A stretch of DNA of 63,397 bases from Paraburkholderia sp. Ac-20340 (GCF_017104965.1 NZ_JAAGPR010000042.1:1-63397), one strand, 5' to 3'. Shown: positions 36,546 to 45,243, numbered from the stretch's first letter. Made by a program: numbers and translations. Notes: generated from the letters alone by a model not told the origin.

Positions 36546-38708
36546 ATGGTTATTACAACTAGGACCAGGCCTGACCGCAGGGCAGCAGTTGTTGATTTGA
36601 CGATCCGGGATTATCTCAACACCTTTTTTTATTACCGCAAGATTGCAGCAGCGGTATTTCTTGCCATTGTCACGATCGGGGTGATCGTCGCGCTGGCGGT
36701 GCCGATGCCCTATCGCGCGCAGGCCACCCTGCTCGTGCTGTTCGCCGGATACTACGATCAGTCCAACAATACCAATGGTTCCGCCGGCCTGCAGCCCGCC
36801 GCCGGCCAGCTCGACAGCGTCGAAGCGCAGATCCTCAGCAGCCCTGAGCTTCATCGCGACGTCATCATTTCGAAATTGGGGCCGAACGCGAGCGAGCGCG
36901 AAATCAACGCGCAACTGGCGAATTTCGAACATCGTCTGCATATCGAACAGAACGACCTGGCCAACACGATCACGCTGAACTACTCGGACCCCGACCCGAA
37001 AGTCGCCGCCGATGCCCTGTCGCGCCTGCTCGACAAATATTTCCGCCGCCGCGCGACCATCTTCACGTCGGGCCGGGTCGACTTCCTGACCGGCCAGCTC
37101 GACGATGTCAAAGTCCAGCTCGACCGCGCCAACGCCGACCTGCTGACCTTCCAGAAAAAGCACGGCATCGTCGATGTAGACGACCAGATCGCGCGCGCCG
37201 TGCAACTGGAAAGCCAGCTCGTGCAGCACAAGCTCGAAAACGATACCAAGCTTGCGCAGGACCGCGGCGAACTGAAGTCCACGCAGGCTTCGTCGAAGGG
37301 CGTGAACGCCACCATTCCCATTTACACCGACGATTCCGAAGCCGCGCACGCGCTCGACACGATGCAGCTTTCGCTGATGCAGCTCGAAACGCGCCGCGCC
37401 GATTTCGCCGCGCGTTATCTGCCGGGCTCGCCGTTCGTGACGCAACTCGACCAGCAGGTCGCCGACATGCGCGCCAATATCGCGCGCCAGAAGAAGGAAA
37501 TGACCACGGCCACGCGCCTCGGTCACAACGACTATTACGACGTGGTGCAGGGCAAGCTGTCCACGCTGAACGCGAGCATCGCGGGCGAAACCGCCTTGCA
37601 GCACGCGCTCGAAGAGCAGATCACCGATGCGCGCGCGCGCCTGAAAAACCTCAGCGATATTTCGAGCCAGATGCGCCAGATGCTGGCGAGTCGCGACATT
37701 CTCGCGGACAACTTCAAGGAACGCTCGCGCCAGGTCGAACTCGCGAAGATCCAGCAAGGCCAGGTGAGCCAGGTCAATAGCACGAACGTGCGCGTGATCC
37801 AGACGCCCTTCCCGCCTTCGGAGCGCAGCGTGCCGGGCAGCCTGATCGTCTCGGCGGCCGTGGCTGCGGGGCTGCTGATTTCGGCGCTGGTGGTGCTCGT
37901 GCTGGCCAGCATGCGCGAAACCTTCCTGAGCCCGGAACAGGCCGAACGCTCGCTGCTGCTGCCGGTGCTGGCCGCGCCGCTCGCGCAGACCGGCCCGCGC
38001 CGCAGCGGCGCCGGCGTGCTCACGCCCGCCGTCAGTCGGCCCGTGCATCTGACCTATGGCCGCATGATCGCCGCCATCAACGCGAGCACCGACTCGCGCG
38101 CGAAACTGGTGATGGCGCTGTCCTTCGGCAAGAACGACGGCTTGCAGGACGTGATTCGCGGCCTCGCCGCCGAACTCGAAAGCCGTTCGGACAAACCGGT
38201 TCTCGTGCTCGACATGGCATCGGCGCCGGAGGCCGCACCGCTTTACGGCCTGCCCGATGCGGGCGGCCTGCTGCGGTGGCCCGGCTACGCCGCGGCCCGC
38301 ACGGCCGGCGCGAATGACGCACCGGCAAAGGATGCATCCGCAGAAGCGCCCGCGAATCCGCACGACCTCGTCTACGAACGCGTCGACGGCCACAACATCG
38401 TGGTGGCGCGTCCGCGCAACGGCATGTTCCCGGCGTCGTGGCATCAGACCCGCGAGCTTTTCGACGCGCTGCGCGCCGCGCACGACTACATCGTGCTGCA
38501 CGCGCCGCCCGCGAGCCAGTCGTTCGCCGGCGTGGAAAACGCCGCGCTCGCCGATGCCACGATCCTTGCCGTGCGCGCCGAATCCACGCGCAAGCCCATC
38601 GCGCTGACCCTGCGAACGCAGGTGCAGGACGCAGGCGGCCGCCTTATCGGCCTCGCGCTGACGCACCGTCGCGCCTATATTCCCGACTTCATCTACCGCT
38701 TCTTCTAA
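36546..38708 (+). CDS. Wzc/GumC-like polysaccharide co-polymerase with degenerate kinase domain
   Basis: A 720-residue inner-membrane protein. The Wzz-type domain starts with a helix (IAAAVFLAIVTIGVIVALAV), has a long periplasmic coiled-coil (~150-420: RAVQLESQLVQHKLENDTKL and similar) and closes with FPPSERSVPGSLIVSAAVAA and a second helix. The C-terminal domain keeps the shape of a BY-kinase, but the P-loop reads LSFGKNDGLQD without the Ser/Thr of Walker A, Walker A' is VLVLDMAS, and Walker B is IVLHAPPAS with Asp replaced by His. There is no Tyr cluster at the end. It probably controls chain length without autophosphorylation. No Wzb phosphatase gene is nearby, which agrees. Confidence 0.87.
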   Translation: MVITTRTRPDRRAAVVDLTIRDYLNTFFYYRKIAAAVFLAIVTIGVIVALAVPMPYRAQATLLVLFAGYYDQSNNTNGSAGLQPAAGQLDSVEAQILSSPELHRDVIISKLGPNASEREINAQLANFEHRLHIEQNDLANTITLNYSDPDPKVAADALSRLLDKYFRRRATIFTSGRVDFLTGQLDDVKVQLDRANADLLTFQKKHGIVDVDDQIARAVQLESQLVQHKLENDTKLAQDRGELKSTQASSKGVNATIPIYTDDSEAAHALDTMQLSLMQLETRRADFAARYLPGSPFVTQLDQQVADMRANIARQKKEMTTATRLGHNDYYDVVQGKLSTLNASIAGETALQHALEEQITDARARLKNLSDISSQMRQMLASRDILADNFKERSRQVELAKIQQGQVSQVNSTNVRVIQTPFPPSERSVPGSLIVSAAVAAGLLISALVVLVLASMRETFLSPEQAERSLLLPVLAAPLAQTGPRRSGAGVLTPAVSRPVHLTYGRMIAAINASTDSRAKLVMALSFGKNDGLQDVIRGLAAELESRSDKPVLVLDMASAPEAAPLYGLPDAGGLLRWPGYAAARTAGANDAPAKDASAEAPANPHDLVYERVDGHNIVVARPRNGMFPASWHQTRELFDALRAAHDYIVLHAPPASQSFAGVENAALADATILAVRAESTRKPIALTLRTQVQDAGGRLIGLALTHRRAYIPDFIYRFF

Positions 38709-38732
38709 TTACCGGCGACAGACCGGAACACC

Positions 38733-39716
38733 ATGGCCCAAATCAGCGCGATCCTGCCGATCAAGACCCGGGGACGGCATTACGCCGACAACATCGGCCG
38801 CTGCGACATCCTGTTTTCGTCGCTGCGCCACTTCACCACGCCCGATACGTTTCACCGCATCGTGCTCGTGGTGCCGCACGAAGAAGTCGACGAAGTCAAA
38901 GGCTATGCGAAAGCGTGGGCCGACTTCCCGATCGAGGTGATCGACGAATCGCTCTATATGGGCGTCTTCGCGGAGTTCTCGCAGCGCCATCAGATCCGCA
39001 ACTGGCACCGCCAGCAGATCATCAAGCTGAACGCGCCCGAGTGGATCGAGACCGAATATTTCCTCGTGTTCGACCCGGACTGCTTCGCCACGCATCCGTT
39101 TACCGTCGATACGCTGATTCACGACGGCCGCGCGCTCACGCACCGCCAGCCGCGTACCGCCGAGCCGCGTTTCTGGGAAGCGTCGGCGAAACTGCTGAAC
39201 GTCGATCCGGGCCTCGACCGCGACGGCCTCTGGTGGACGCCCACGATCCTCTCGCGCACGCTCTGCCTGAAACTGCACGAGCATCTGGCGCAGATGTACG
39301 GCACCGACTGGCGCCGCGTGCTGCTCTCCAACTACGCGATCGACTGGACCGAATACACGCTGTACTGGCTCAACGCCGAGCGCGAAGGCCTGCTCGACCA
39401 GTATCACGCGTTCCCGCAGCCGGGCCAGCGCACGCTGCACGCCGCCGAAAGCGTCTGGTTCGCCAACGACATGAAGGAATGGAGCGCCGCGCAGCATTTC
39501 GCCGAAAGCAGCGACGGCCTGTTCGCCGTGGTGCAGAGCAACACGCATATTCCGCTGGAGCAGGTGGTCGAGAAGCTTTCGCCGTATTTCCCGATCAAGG
39601 TGCAGCCGTACGAGCGTCACTTCGACGCCGCGCTCAAGGGCGCCGAGCTGTACTCCGCCATCGCGCGGCGCGGGCTCAAACTGCTGAACAAGTTGCGCGG
39701 CATGGTCTCGGCTTAA
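38733..39716 (+). CDS. DUF6492 family protein, glycosyltransferase-like
   Basis: A 327-residue soluble protein 24 bp downstream of the co-polymerase gene. It starts SAILPIKTRGRHYADNIGRC and has a GT-A-like segment EYFLVFDPDCFATHPFT, where the DPDC looks like a DxD metal site, plus WHRQQIIKLNAPEWIETEYF ahead of it. DUF6492 members occur in EPS and O-antigen clusters and are taken to be glycosyltransferases. It may be the enzyme that extends the lipid-linked sugar. Donor and linkage unknown. Confidence 0.8.
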   Translation: MAQISAILPIKTRGRHYADNIGRCDILFSSLRHFTTPDTFHRIVLVVPHEEVDEVKGYAKAWADFPIEVIDESLYMGVFAEFSQRHQIRNWHRQQIIKLNAPEWIETEYFLVFDPDCFATHPFTVDTLIHDGRALTHRQPRTAEPRFWEASAKLLNVDPGLDRDGLWWTPTILSRTLCLKLHEHLAQMYGTDWRRVLLSNYAIDWTEYTLYWLNAEREGLLDQYHAFPQPGQRTLHAAESVWFANDMKEWSAAQHFAESSDGLFAVVQSNTHIPLEQVVEKLSPYFPIKVQPYERHFDAALKGAELYSAIARRGLKLLNKLRGMVSA

Positions 39717-39734
39717 GCTGAATAAATGACGCTT

Positions 39735-39761
39735 ACCGGGTTGCCGCCACGGCAGCCCGGT
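39735..39761 (+). terminator. Stem-loop at the end of the plus-strand EPS pair
   Basis: A 12-bp stem with a single G-U-type mismatch (39735-39746, 39750-39761) and a 3-base loop lies 18 bp past the DUF6492 stop. Only a loose T-rich stretch follows, so it is a moderate terminator candidate. Confidence 0.5.
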
Positions 39762-39918
39762 CAGAATTACCGCCCCTTCTGCCTGTTTTCTTTCACGCTT
39801 CCCCTTCATTTTTCCGCTGGCGTTCCGTTATCAGGAACGTGAGCCGGGCGAATGCAGATTTGTCCGCCTGATATTTCCGGTTAATGCCGATTAATCGGCA
39901 TGCCATTGCATTCTTATT

Positions 39919-39936
39919 CGCGCAAACGTTAGCGCG
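39919..39936. promoter_or_regulatory. 18-bp near-palindrome, EPS copy 2
   Basis: CGCGCAAACGTTAGCGCG, the exact reverse complement of the site at 30891-30908. It lies 77 bp upstream of the TTG start of the secreted lipoprotein gene and is followed by AGAATAAAG, similar in place and composition to the AATATAAAA after the first copy. Confidence 0.6.
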
Positions 39937-40013
39937 AGAATAAAGCGCAAATAAGCGATTAACTGCCGCGTCGATCGGGCAGGCAATCGAATATCGAAAG
40001 GAGCTGAAAGGTT

Positions 40014-41213
40014 TTGACGGGATTTAAAAAAGGACATCGGGCTGGACGTCGCGCAATTCGCCGTTTTGCGGGCGCCTTGAGCGCGAGCCTGGCCATGCTG
40101 ACGGCGCTGGCAGGATGCGGCGGCGGTGGCTCGGGCAGTACGTCAACTAGCAGCACGGTCACGGTCAGCCCAACAACGCTTTCGCTCACGGTCGGGCATT
40201 CATCGGCACTGACCGCGAGCGTCGCATCCAGCAACACCGGCGTCACATGGAACAGCAGCGACACGACCGTCGCGACCGTCACCGACGACGGCGCAGTCAC
40301 CTGCGAAGCCGTCGGCAGCGCCACGATCACCGCCACCAGCGACGCTCAGGAAGCCAGCGCCAGCGTCACCTGCGCGAAAGCGTTCACCGTCTACGAATTC
40401 CTCAAGCTCAAGCAGTATCAGGACGCCAGCGGCGTCAACACGATCTCGGACACGTGGTTCGAGGGTCTGGGCATCACGCCGCTCAACCTGCTCTACTCCA
40501 GCAAACTGGTCACCTGCCCGCTCACGAGTTGCACCGACGAATACACCGTCGATAGCACCAAGATCGCCACCGCCGCCGCCAGCGCGGACAGCACCGGCGC
40601 GATCCCGGTCTCGCTCGACCTCGAAGTCTGGGACACCAAACGCTTCTATCCCACCACCGCGACCGGCAACGGCCAGACCATCGTGCAGAACCTGACCGAA
40701 GCGCTCACGGACTTCAAGGCCGACAATCCCAGCGCGGTCGTCGGCCTTTACGCGGAAGTGCCGCAGAACACATTCGGCTGGAGTTCGACGACGGCCACGA
40801 CCTACGACGCGCTGAATCCGCAATACGCGGCCGTGGCGGCGCTGGTCGATTACTACAGCCCGTCGCTCTACAACTACGGCTACGACGGCACGTCCACTGG
40901 CGACACCGACTGGAACAGCGCGGCCGTCTACGCCGTCGAGCAATCGCGCGCCTTCGACACGCTCAACGGCACGTCGAAAAAAGTGCTGCCCTACATCACG
41001 CCCGTCTGGACCGATAGCAGCAACGCGAGCGAAATCCTCACTTACGACCAGATGATGTATCGCCTCAAAGCACTGAAAAGCGCGGGCGCGGATGGCTGCA
41101 TCCTGTGGATTTCGAGCAGCCAGATCGATCCGTCCACGGGCAGTCTGCTCGTGATCGATACGACTGCGGGCTGGTTCAAGGCGGTGACCGATTTCATGGC
41201 GTCGAACGGGTGA
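40014..41213 (+). CDS. Secreted lipoprotein: Ig-like (BIG2) domain plus glycosidase-like TIM barrel
   Basis: A 399-residue lipoprotein (lipobox LTALAGC, Cys35) starting at a TTG with AAGGAG ten bases upstream. A Gly/Ser linker precedes a bacterial Ig-like domain (~45-120: TVTVSPTTLSLTVGHSSALT, GVTWNSSDTTVATVTDDGAV). The rest (~125-399) has barrel-strand motifs: PVSLDLEVWDT, VVGLYAEVPQNTFGW, VDYYSPSLYNYG, KKVLPYITPVW and LKSAGADGCILWISS. The order resembles hyaluronidase/GH56-like glycosidases, with acidic residues in LDLEVW at the expected catalytic strand. That fold assignment is a guess from motif order. Last gene of the EPS region, sharing an upstream palindrome with the GMC remnant. Confidence 0.7.
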   Translation: MTGFKKGHRAGRRAIRRFAGALSASLAMLTALAGCGGGGSGSTSTSSTVTVSPTTLSLTVGHSSALTASVASSNTGVTWNSSDTTVATVTDDGAVTCEAVGSATITATSDAQEASASVTCAKAFTVYEFLKLKQYQDASGVNTISDTWFEGLGITPLNLLYSSKLVTCPLTSCTDEYTVDSTKIATAAASADSTGAIPVSLDLEVWDTKRFYPTTATGNGQTIVQNLTEALTDFKADNPSAVVGLYAEVPQNTFGWSSTTATTYDALNPQYAAVAALVDYYSPSLYNYGYDGTSTGDTDWNSAAVYAVEQSRAFDTLNGTSKKVLPYITPVWTDSSNASEILTYDQMMYRLKALKSAGADGCILWISSSQIDPSTGSLLVIDTTAGWFKAVTDFMASNG

Positions 41214-41239
41214 GACTGTTCGTATCGGGGCGCGATGTG

Positions 41240-41316
41240 GCGATGTGCGTTTCGTATCGTCGGACTATCTGACCGGAGAAATCCTGCTTTCGGATGGCGG
41301 GTTGAATCTCACTTGA
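41240..41316 (+). pseudogene. C-terminal remnant of a short-chain dehydrogenase (SDR)
   Basis: The frame ending at the TGA 41314-41316 reads SDYLTGEILLSDGGLNLT, the typical C-terminal block of SDR oxidoreductases (TGxxxxxDGG). No upstream Rossmann part exists: the preceding DNA is the end of the lipoprotein gene. About 18-25 codons survive, so a deletion removed nearly the whole gene. SDRs often accompany sugar-acid dehydratases such as the one that follows, so it may once have belonged to that pathway. Confidence 0.65.
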
Positions 41317-41386
41317 TGCGCTTGAAACTGCGCTCGAAACCGCGCTTGAAACGCCATCCGGGCGGAGGAAATCGAAGCAAGCCGCT

Positions 41387-42553
41387 TCAATCAGACAGTT
41401 TGCGCATTTGCGCGTAAAGATCGGCCTTGCCTTCGAAGCCGATGCCCGGCAGATCCGGCATCGTGATAAAGCCGTTATCGACTTTCACGCCATCGGGGAA
41501 GCCGCCATACGGCTGGAACAGATCCGGGTAGGATTCGTTGCCGCCCAGGCCCAGACCGGCGGCGATATTCAGCGACATCTGATGCCCGCCGTGCGGAATG
41601 CAGCGGCTCGGCGACCAGCCATGCTGGCGCAGCATATCGAGCGTGCGCAGATACTCGACCAGACCGTAGCTCAGCGCGCAATCGAATTGCAGCCAGTCGC
41701 GGTCAGCGCGCATGCCGCCATAGCGGATCAGGTTGCGGGCATCCTGCATCGAAAACAGGTTTTCGCCCGTTGCCATCGGCTTATCGTAGTAGTTGCGCAG
41801 CGTTGCCTGCAGTTCGTAGTCGAGCGGATCGCCCGCCTCCTCGTACCAGAAAAGATCGTATTGCGAGAGCGCTTTCGCGTACTGGATCGCGGTATCCAGA
41901 TCGAAACGGCCATTCGCGTCCACGGCCAGTTTCTGGCCATCGCCCAGCACGCTGAGAATCGAATCGATACGGCGCAGATCTTCGTCGAGCGACGCGCCGC
42001 CGATCTTCTTCTTCACGACCGTATAGCCACGGTCGATATAGCTGCGCATTTCGTCCTTCAGCTTGTCGTGGTCCTGGCCCGGGTAGTAATAACCGCCCGC
42101 CGCGTAGACGAAGATCTTGCGCTGCGGCTGGCCGTTGCCGTAACGATCGGCGAGCAGTTGAAAAAGCGGCTTGCCTTCGATCTTCGCCACCGCGTCCCAC
42201 ACCGCCATATCGATCGTACCGATCGCAACCGAACGCTCGCCGTGACCGCCGGGCTTTTCGTTGGTGAACATCGTCGCCCAGATCTTGTGCGGGTCGAGAT
42301 TGTCGCCGGCATCGTTCACCAGCGCAGCGGGATCGGCTTCGAGAATGCGCGGAATAAAGCGCTCGCGCATCAACTTGCCCTGCCCATAACGGCCATTCGA
42401 ATTGAAGCCGTAGCCCACCACCGGCTTGCCGTCGCGCATCACATCGGTGATCACGGCAACGAGGCTCAGCGTCATCTTGCTGAAGTCGATATAGGCGTTG
42501 CGAATCGGCGAACTGATCGGAACGGTTATTTCGCGAATCTCGACGATTTTCAT
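41387..42553 (-). CDS. tarD: Enolase-superfamily dehydratase, D(-)-tartrate dehydratase-like
   Basis: A 388-residue mandelate racemase-type enzyme. AGGAG precedes the ATG at 42553. Catalytic Lys lie in YTVVKKKIGGASLD (KxK-like), the three Mg2+ ligands in KLAVDANGRFD, FWYEEAGDPLDYEL and MATGENLFS, and the acid/base His in CIPHGGHQMSLNIAAG. The N-terminal MKIVEIREITVPISSPIRNA and the KKK block match D-tartrate dehydratases, which make oxaloacetate from D-tartrate. Closely related specificities cannot be excluded. It is divergent from a LysR gene and next to an SDR remnant. Confidence 0.85.
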   Translation of the reverse strand: MKIVEIREITVPISSPIRNAYIDFSKMTLSLVAVITDVMRDGKPVVGYGFNSNGRYGQGKLMRERFIPRILEADPAALVNDAGDNLDPHKIWATMFTNEKPGGHGERSVAIGTIDMAVWDAVAKIEGKPLFQLLADRYGNGQPQRKIFVYAAGGYYYPGQDHDKLKDEMRSYIDRGYTVVKKKIGGASLDEDLRRIDSILSVLGDGQKLAVDANGRFDLDTAIQYAKALSQYDLFWYEEAGDPLDYELQATLRNYYDKPMATGENLFSMQDARNLIRYGGMRADRDWLQFDCALSYGLVEYLRTLDMLRQHGWSPSRCIPHGGHQMSLNIAAGLGLGGNESYPDLFQPYGGFPDGVKVDNGFITMPDLPGIGFEGKADLYAQMRKLSD

Positions 42554-42652
42554 GGTGCTGTCTCCTGGACTGACGCGGCTGCAATGGGACGTAGCATAGC
42601 CGCCGCAGACCGCCCTATACTTCACCTAAATTCATTTCATTTTTTACCAAAA

Positions 42653-43606
42653 GTGAGAACTGATTCCACTTCCGATTTCGAGTTTTTCGTGCAACTGGCG
42701 AAGCTCAAAAGCCTGTCCGGCGCTGCGCGATCGATCGGCATCACACCGCCCGCGGCGACCAAACGGCTGGGCATTCTGGAAGAACGCTTCGGCACGCGGC
42801 TCGTGAACCGCACGACCCGCAGCGTGAGCCTGACGCCCGAAGGCGAGACCTTCGCGCGCTACGCCGCGCAGATCCTCGAACAGGTGCGGGAGATGGAAGA
42901 CGCCATCTCAGGCTCGGCCGCCGATCCGCGTGGCCGCCTGCGTATCAACGCGACGCTGGGTTTCGGGCGCACCACCATTGCGCCGCTGGTATCGGAATTC
43001 GCCAGGCGTTATCCGCACGTGGAAATCCAGTTCGTCGTGACGGATCGCCCGGTCGATCTGGTCGACGGCGCGTTCGACATGGCGATCCGCTTCGGCGAAT
43101 TGCCGGACCAGCGTTTGCGCGCGCGGCGTCTGATGAGCAACCGGCGCTTTCTGTGCGCGTCGCCGAAGTATCTGGAACGGCATGGCGTGCCGCAGCGCAA
43201 GGAAGATCTGCTCGCGCATCGCTGCATCATTCACACGCAAAACGACGACGCCTTCGGCGTGTGGCAATTCATGCAGGACGATCATCTGGAGGCGCTGAAG
43301 GTGAGCGGCGCGCTCTCCAGCAACGATGGCGATATCGTGCTGCGCTGGGCGCTGGACGGCCACGGCATTCTGATCCGTTCGGAGTGGGATCTGGCCAAGT
43401 ACATTCAAAGCGGCAGGCTCAAGCTCGTGCTGCCCGATGTGGTGCTACCCTCGGCGGACCTGTTCGTCTACTACCCCGGCCAACGTAACGAATCCACCCG
43501 CGCCCGCGCGTTTATCGACTTTCTCGTCAAGCATTTCGAGGCGCCGTTCGTGCCGGTCGAACTCGGCAAAACGGTTGCGGGACGCAGGAAAACACCCAGA
43601 AAATGA
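42653..43606 (+). CDS. LysR family regulator
   Basis: A 317-residue LTTR. The GTG at 42653 gives the usual N-terminus: FEFFVQLAKLKSLSGAARSI, then GITPPAATKRLGILEERFGT as the winged helix-turn-helix and RLVNRTTRSVSLTPEGETFA. The effector domain follows (GRLRINATLGFGRTTIAPLV; DLVDGAFDMAIRFGELPD). The open frame upstream is antisense to the dehydratase and is not part of it. The divergent, ~100-bp spacing from the tartrate dehydratase-like gene makes it the probable activator of that gene. Confidence 0.92.
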   Translation: MRTDSTSDFEFFVQLAKLKSLSGAARSIGITPPAATKRLGILEERFGTRLVNRTTRSVSLTPEGETFARYAAQILEQVREMEDAISGSAADPRGRLRINATLGFGRTTIAPLVSEFARRYPHVEIQFVVTDRPVDLVDGAFDMAIRFGELPDQRLRARRLMSNRRFLCASPKYLERHGVPQRKEDLLAHRCIIHTQNDDAFGVWQFMQDDHLEALKVSGALSSNDGDIVLRWALDGHGILIRSEWDLAKYIQSGRLKLVLPDVVLPSADLFVYYPGQRNESTRARAFIDFLVKHFEAPFVPVELGKTVAGRRKTPRK

Positions 43607-43719
43607 CCCGCGGCACACGCCCGGCGCGCGCCCAGCGAATTCATACTTTTTTCGTCTTAAATACAAAATTTACCGGAGTCGATTAAAATAAATCATGCTC
43701 GAAACTGAGCGCGATACCA

Positions 43720-44520
43720 ATGCCGATACCGAGCCAACTGGCCTGCCGGATCGCTAGCAACCCGTTATTCGAACACATGGCCAGCAAGACACTCCTGCGC
43801 CTCATGGAAGGCGTCCCGCGCGGGCAACCGCTCGACCCGCAAATGCTGCGCGACTGCGGCGTGAGCGCCCAGCAAACCACTTATTTCGTCAGCGCCGGCT
43901 GGCTGCAACGGCTCTCCAAGGGCGCCTATCTGCTCGCGGGCGATTCGCCCACGCGCGCCGGCATTCTTGCGTATCTGAGCCATCACGCGAATGGCCTGCA
44001 TGTCGGCGGCAAGACCGCGCTCGACTGGCAAGGCGGCCGCCTGAGCATCGACGCGCATACGCGTTTCTCGCTCTGGGCGCGGCGTCCGTATGCGATGCCC
44101 GACTGGGCCGATCTCCACTTGCCGCACACGCTGCAGACCACCCAACTCTTCGACGACGCCCTGCCCAGCAACACCTCGCTAGCCGCGCTGCCCAACCTCG
44201 ATCCGTCGATTCTCGTTTCGCGGCCCGAGCGCGCGCTGCTCGAACTCGCGAGCGATATCGGCAAGCGTGGCGGCAAGGGGCAAGCGCTCGACGAAGCGAT
44301 CGCCATGGCGGCCACGCTGCCCGATCTGCGGCCGAAGGTGCTCGACCGTCTGTTGTCGCATTGCACGCGCGTGAAAGTGGTCAAGCTCGTGCGCGACCTG
44401 GGCGCGGCGAGCGGTCATGCGTGGGGCGAAGATCTCCAGCGTCATGTGGACCGCTTAGGCCCGGGCAAGCGCTGGACGAGCAGCCGGAAAGGCGTGCCCG
44501 CGCTGAACCTCAAGGCCTAG
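43720..44520 (+). CDS. AbiEi-like antitoxin family protein without adjacent toxin
   Basis: A 266-residue protein with an N-terminal winged-helix domain (ASKTLLRLMEGVPRGQPLDP, then CGVSAQQTTYFVSAGWLQRL and SKGAYLLAGD) and the C-terminal domain of type IV AbiEi antitoxins (GLHVGGKTALDWQGG, PERALLELASDIGKRGGKGQ). AbiEi represses its operon and counters the AbiEii nucleotidyltransferase, normally the next gene and overlapping. Here the next gene is a convergent BON-domain protein, so no toxin is present. A shorter start at 43777 (MASKTLL) is possible; neither has a good ribosome binding site. Confidence 0.82.
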   Translation: MPIPSQLACRIASNPLFEHMASKTLLRLMEGVPRGQPLDPQMLRDCGVSAQQTTYFVSAGWLQRLSKGAYLLAGDSPTRAGILAYLSHHANGLHVGGKTALDWQGGRLSIDAHTRFSLWARRPYAMPDWADLHLPHTLQTTQLFDDALPSNTSLAALPNLDPSILVSRPERALLELASDIGKRGGKGQALDEAIAMAATLPDLRPKVLDRLLSHCTRVKVVKLVRDLGAASGHAWGEDLQRHVDRLGPGKRWTSSRKGVPALNLKA

Positions 44521-44589
44521 CCTCGAATTCCCCGAATGCCGATACCTGGCATCGCTAACGAATGACACAACGCGGCGCGCGGCGCTAGA

Positions 44590-44988
44590 TCAGCCATTGC
44601 CGCCATGAAACAGCGTCAGCCGGTTCATCACCGATGTCACGCCCTGCACCGAACGCGTCACGTCCTCGGCCTGACGGATCTGGTCGCCGTTGCGCACCGT
44701 GCCGCTCAAGGTCACCGCGCCGTCGCGCGCGCGCACGAATACGCCTGATACGTCGAAGCCGGAGGTCTTGCCCAGCGCACGCCGCACCGCACGGGCGAGC
44801 GCGCGATCGGCCTTGGTCGCGTGGCCCGAATGCGCGGGCGCGGCGCCTGCCGCGGGCGGCATCGACGCCATGGGCGTCATCGGCATCGTCGCTCCGCTGG
44901 CGGGCATGGAATCGGTCTGGGCATAGGCCGCCGCCGCGAACAGCGCGAGGGTCAGGCTCGAAACGACGCGCAACGTTACCGTCTTCAT
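44590..44988 (-). CDS. Periplasmic BON-domain protein
   Basis: A 132-residue exported protein: signal peptide (MKTVTLRVVSSLTLALFAAAAYA), a Met/Pro/Ala-rich linker (PASGATMPMTPMASMPPAAG) and a C-terminal BON domain (~65-128: RALARAVRRALGKTSGFDVS, VFVRARDGAVTLSGTVRNGD, TSVMNRLTLF). BON domains bind membranes and occur in OsmY-like stress proteins. GGAG precedes the ATG at 44988. It is convergent with the AbiEi-like gene and divergent from the aldehyde dehydrogenase gene. Confidence 0.88.
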   Translation of the reverse strand: MKTVTLRVVSSLTLALFAAAAYAQTDSMPASGATMPMTPMASMPPAAGAAPAHSGHATKADRALARAVRRALGKTSGFDVSGVFVRARDGAVTLSGTVRNGDQIRQAEDVTRSVQGVTSVMNRLTLFHGGNG

Positions 44989-45243
44989 GATGGTCTCCAA
45001 AGGGGAATCTGCGTGAATGCGGGTCCGCATGGATCGCAAATACGTACCGTACGCCGAATCGGATGCACGCCTGGCCAGCATGGCCGCACGCCCTTTGCAG
45101 CCTCCTTGTGCAGCGCAAAATCAAAACTTCAGACGCCGGACGCCGACGGGCGTAGTATTCCCTGCGATACAACGCAGCCGCCTCATTACGCTTCACTCCC
45201 TGTCGCGCCTAACCCCTGTTCACGATTTGCGAGGAGCACGCCC

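Noticed and set aside
36498..38666. 722-codon minus-strand frame opposite the EPS co-polymerase
   Set aside because: Antisense shadow, extends past both gene ends without start or ribosome binding site.
41235..41417. 60-codon plus-strand frame after the lipoprotein gene
   Set aside because: Different frame from the SDR relic, basic low-complexity translation, overlaps the dehydratase end.
41408..42652. Long N-terminal extension of the LysR gene
   Set aside because: The extension is antisense to the dehydratase; LysR homology begins exactly after the GTG at 42653.
43693..43720. ATG at about 43694 as a start for the AbiEi-like gene
   Set aside because: It is not in the same reading frame as the protein.
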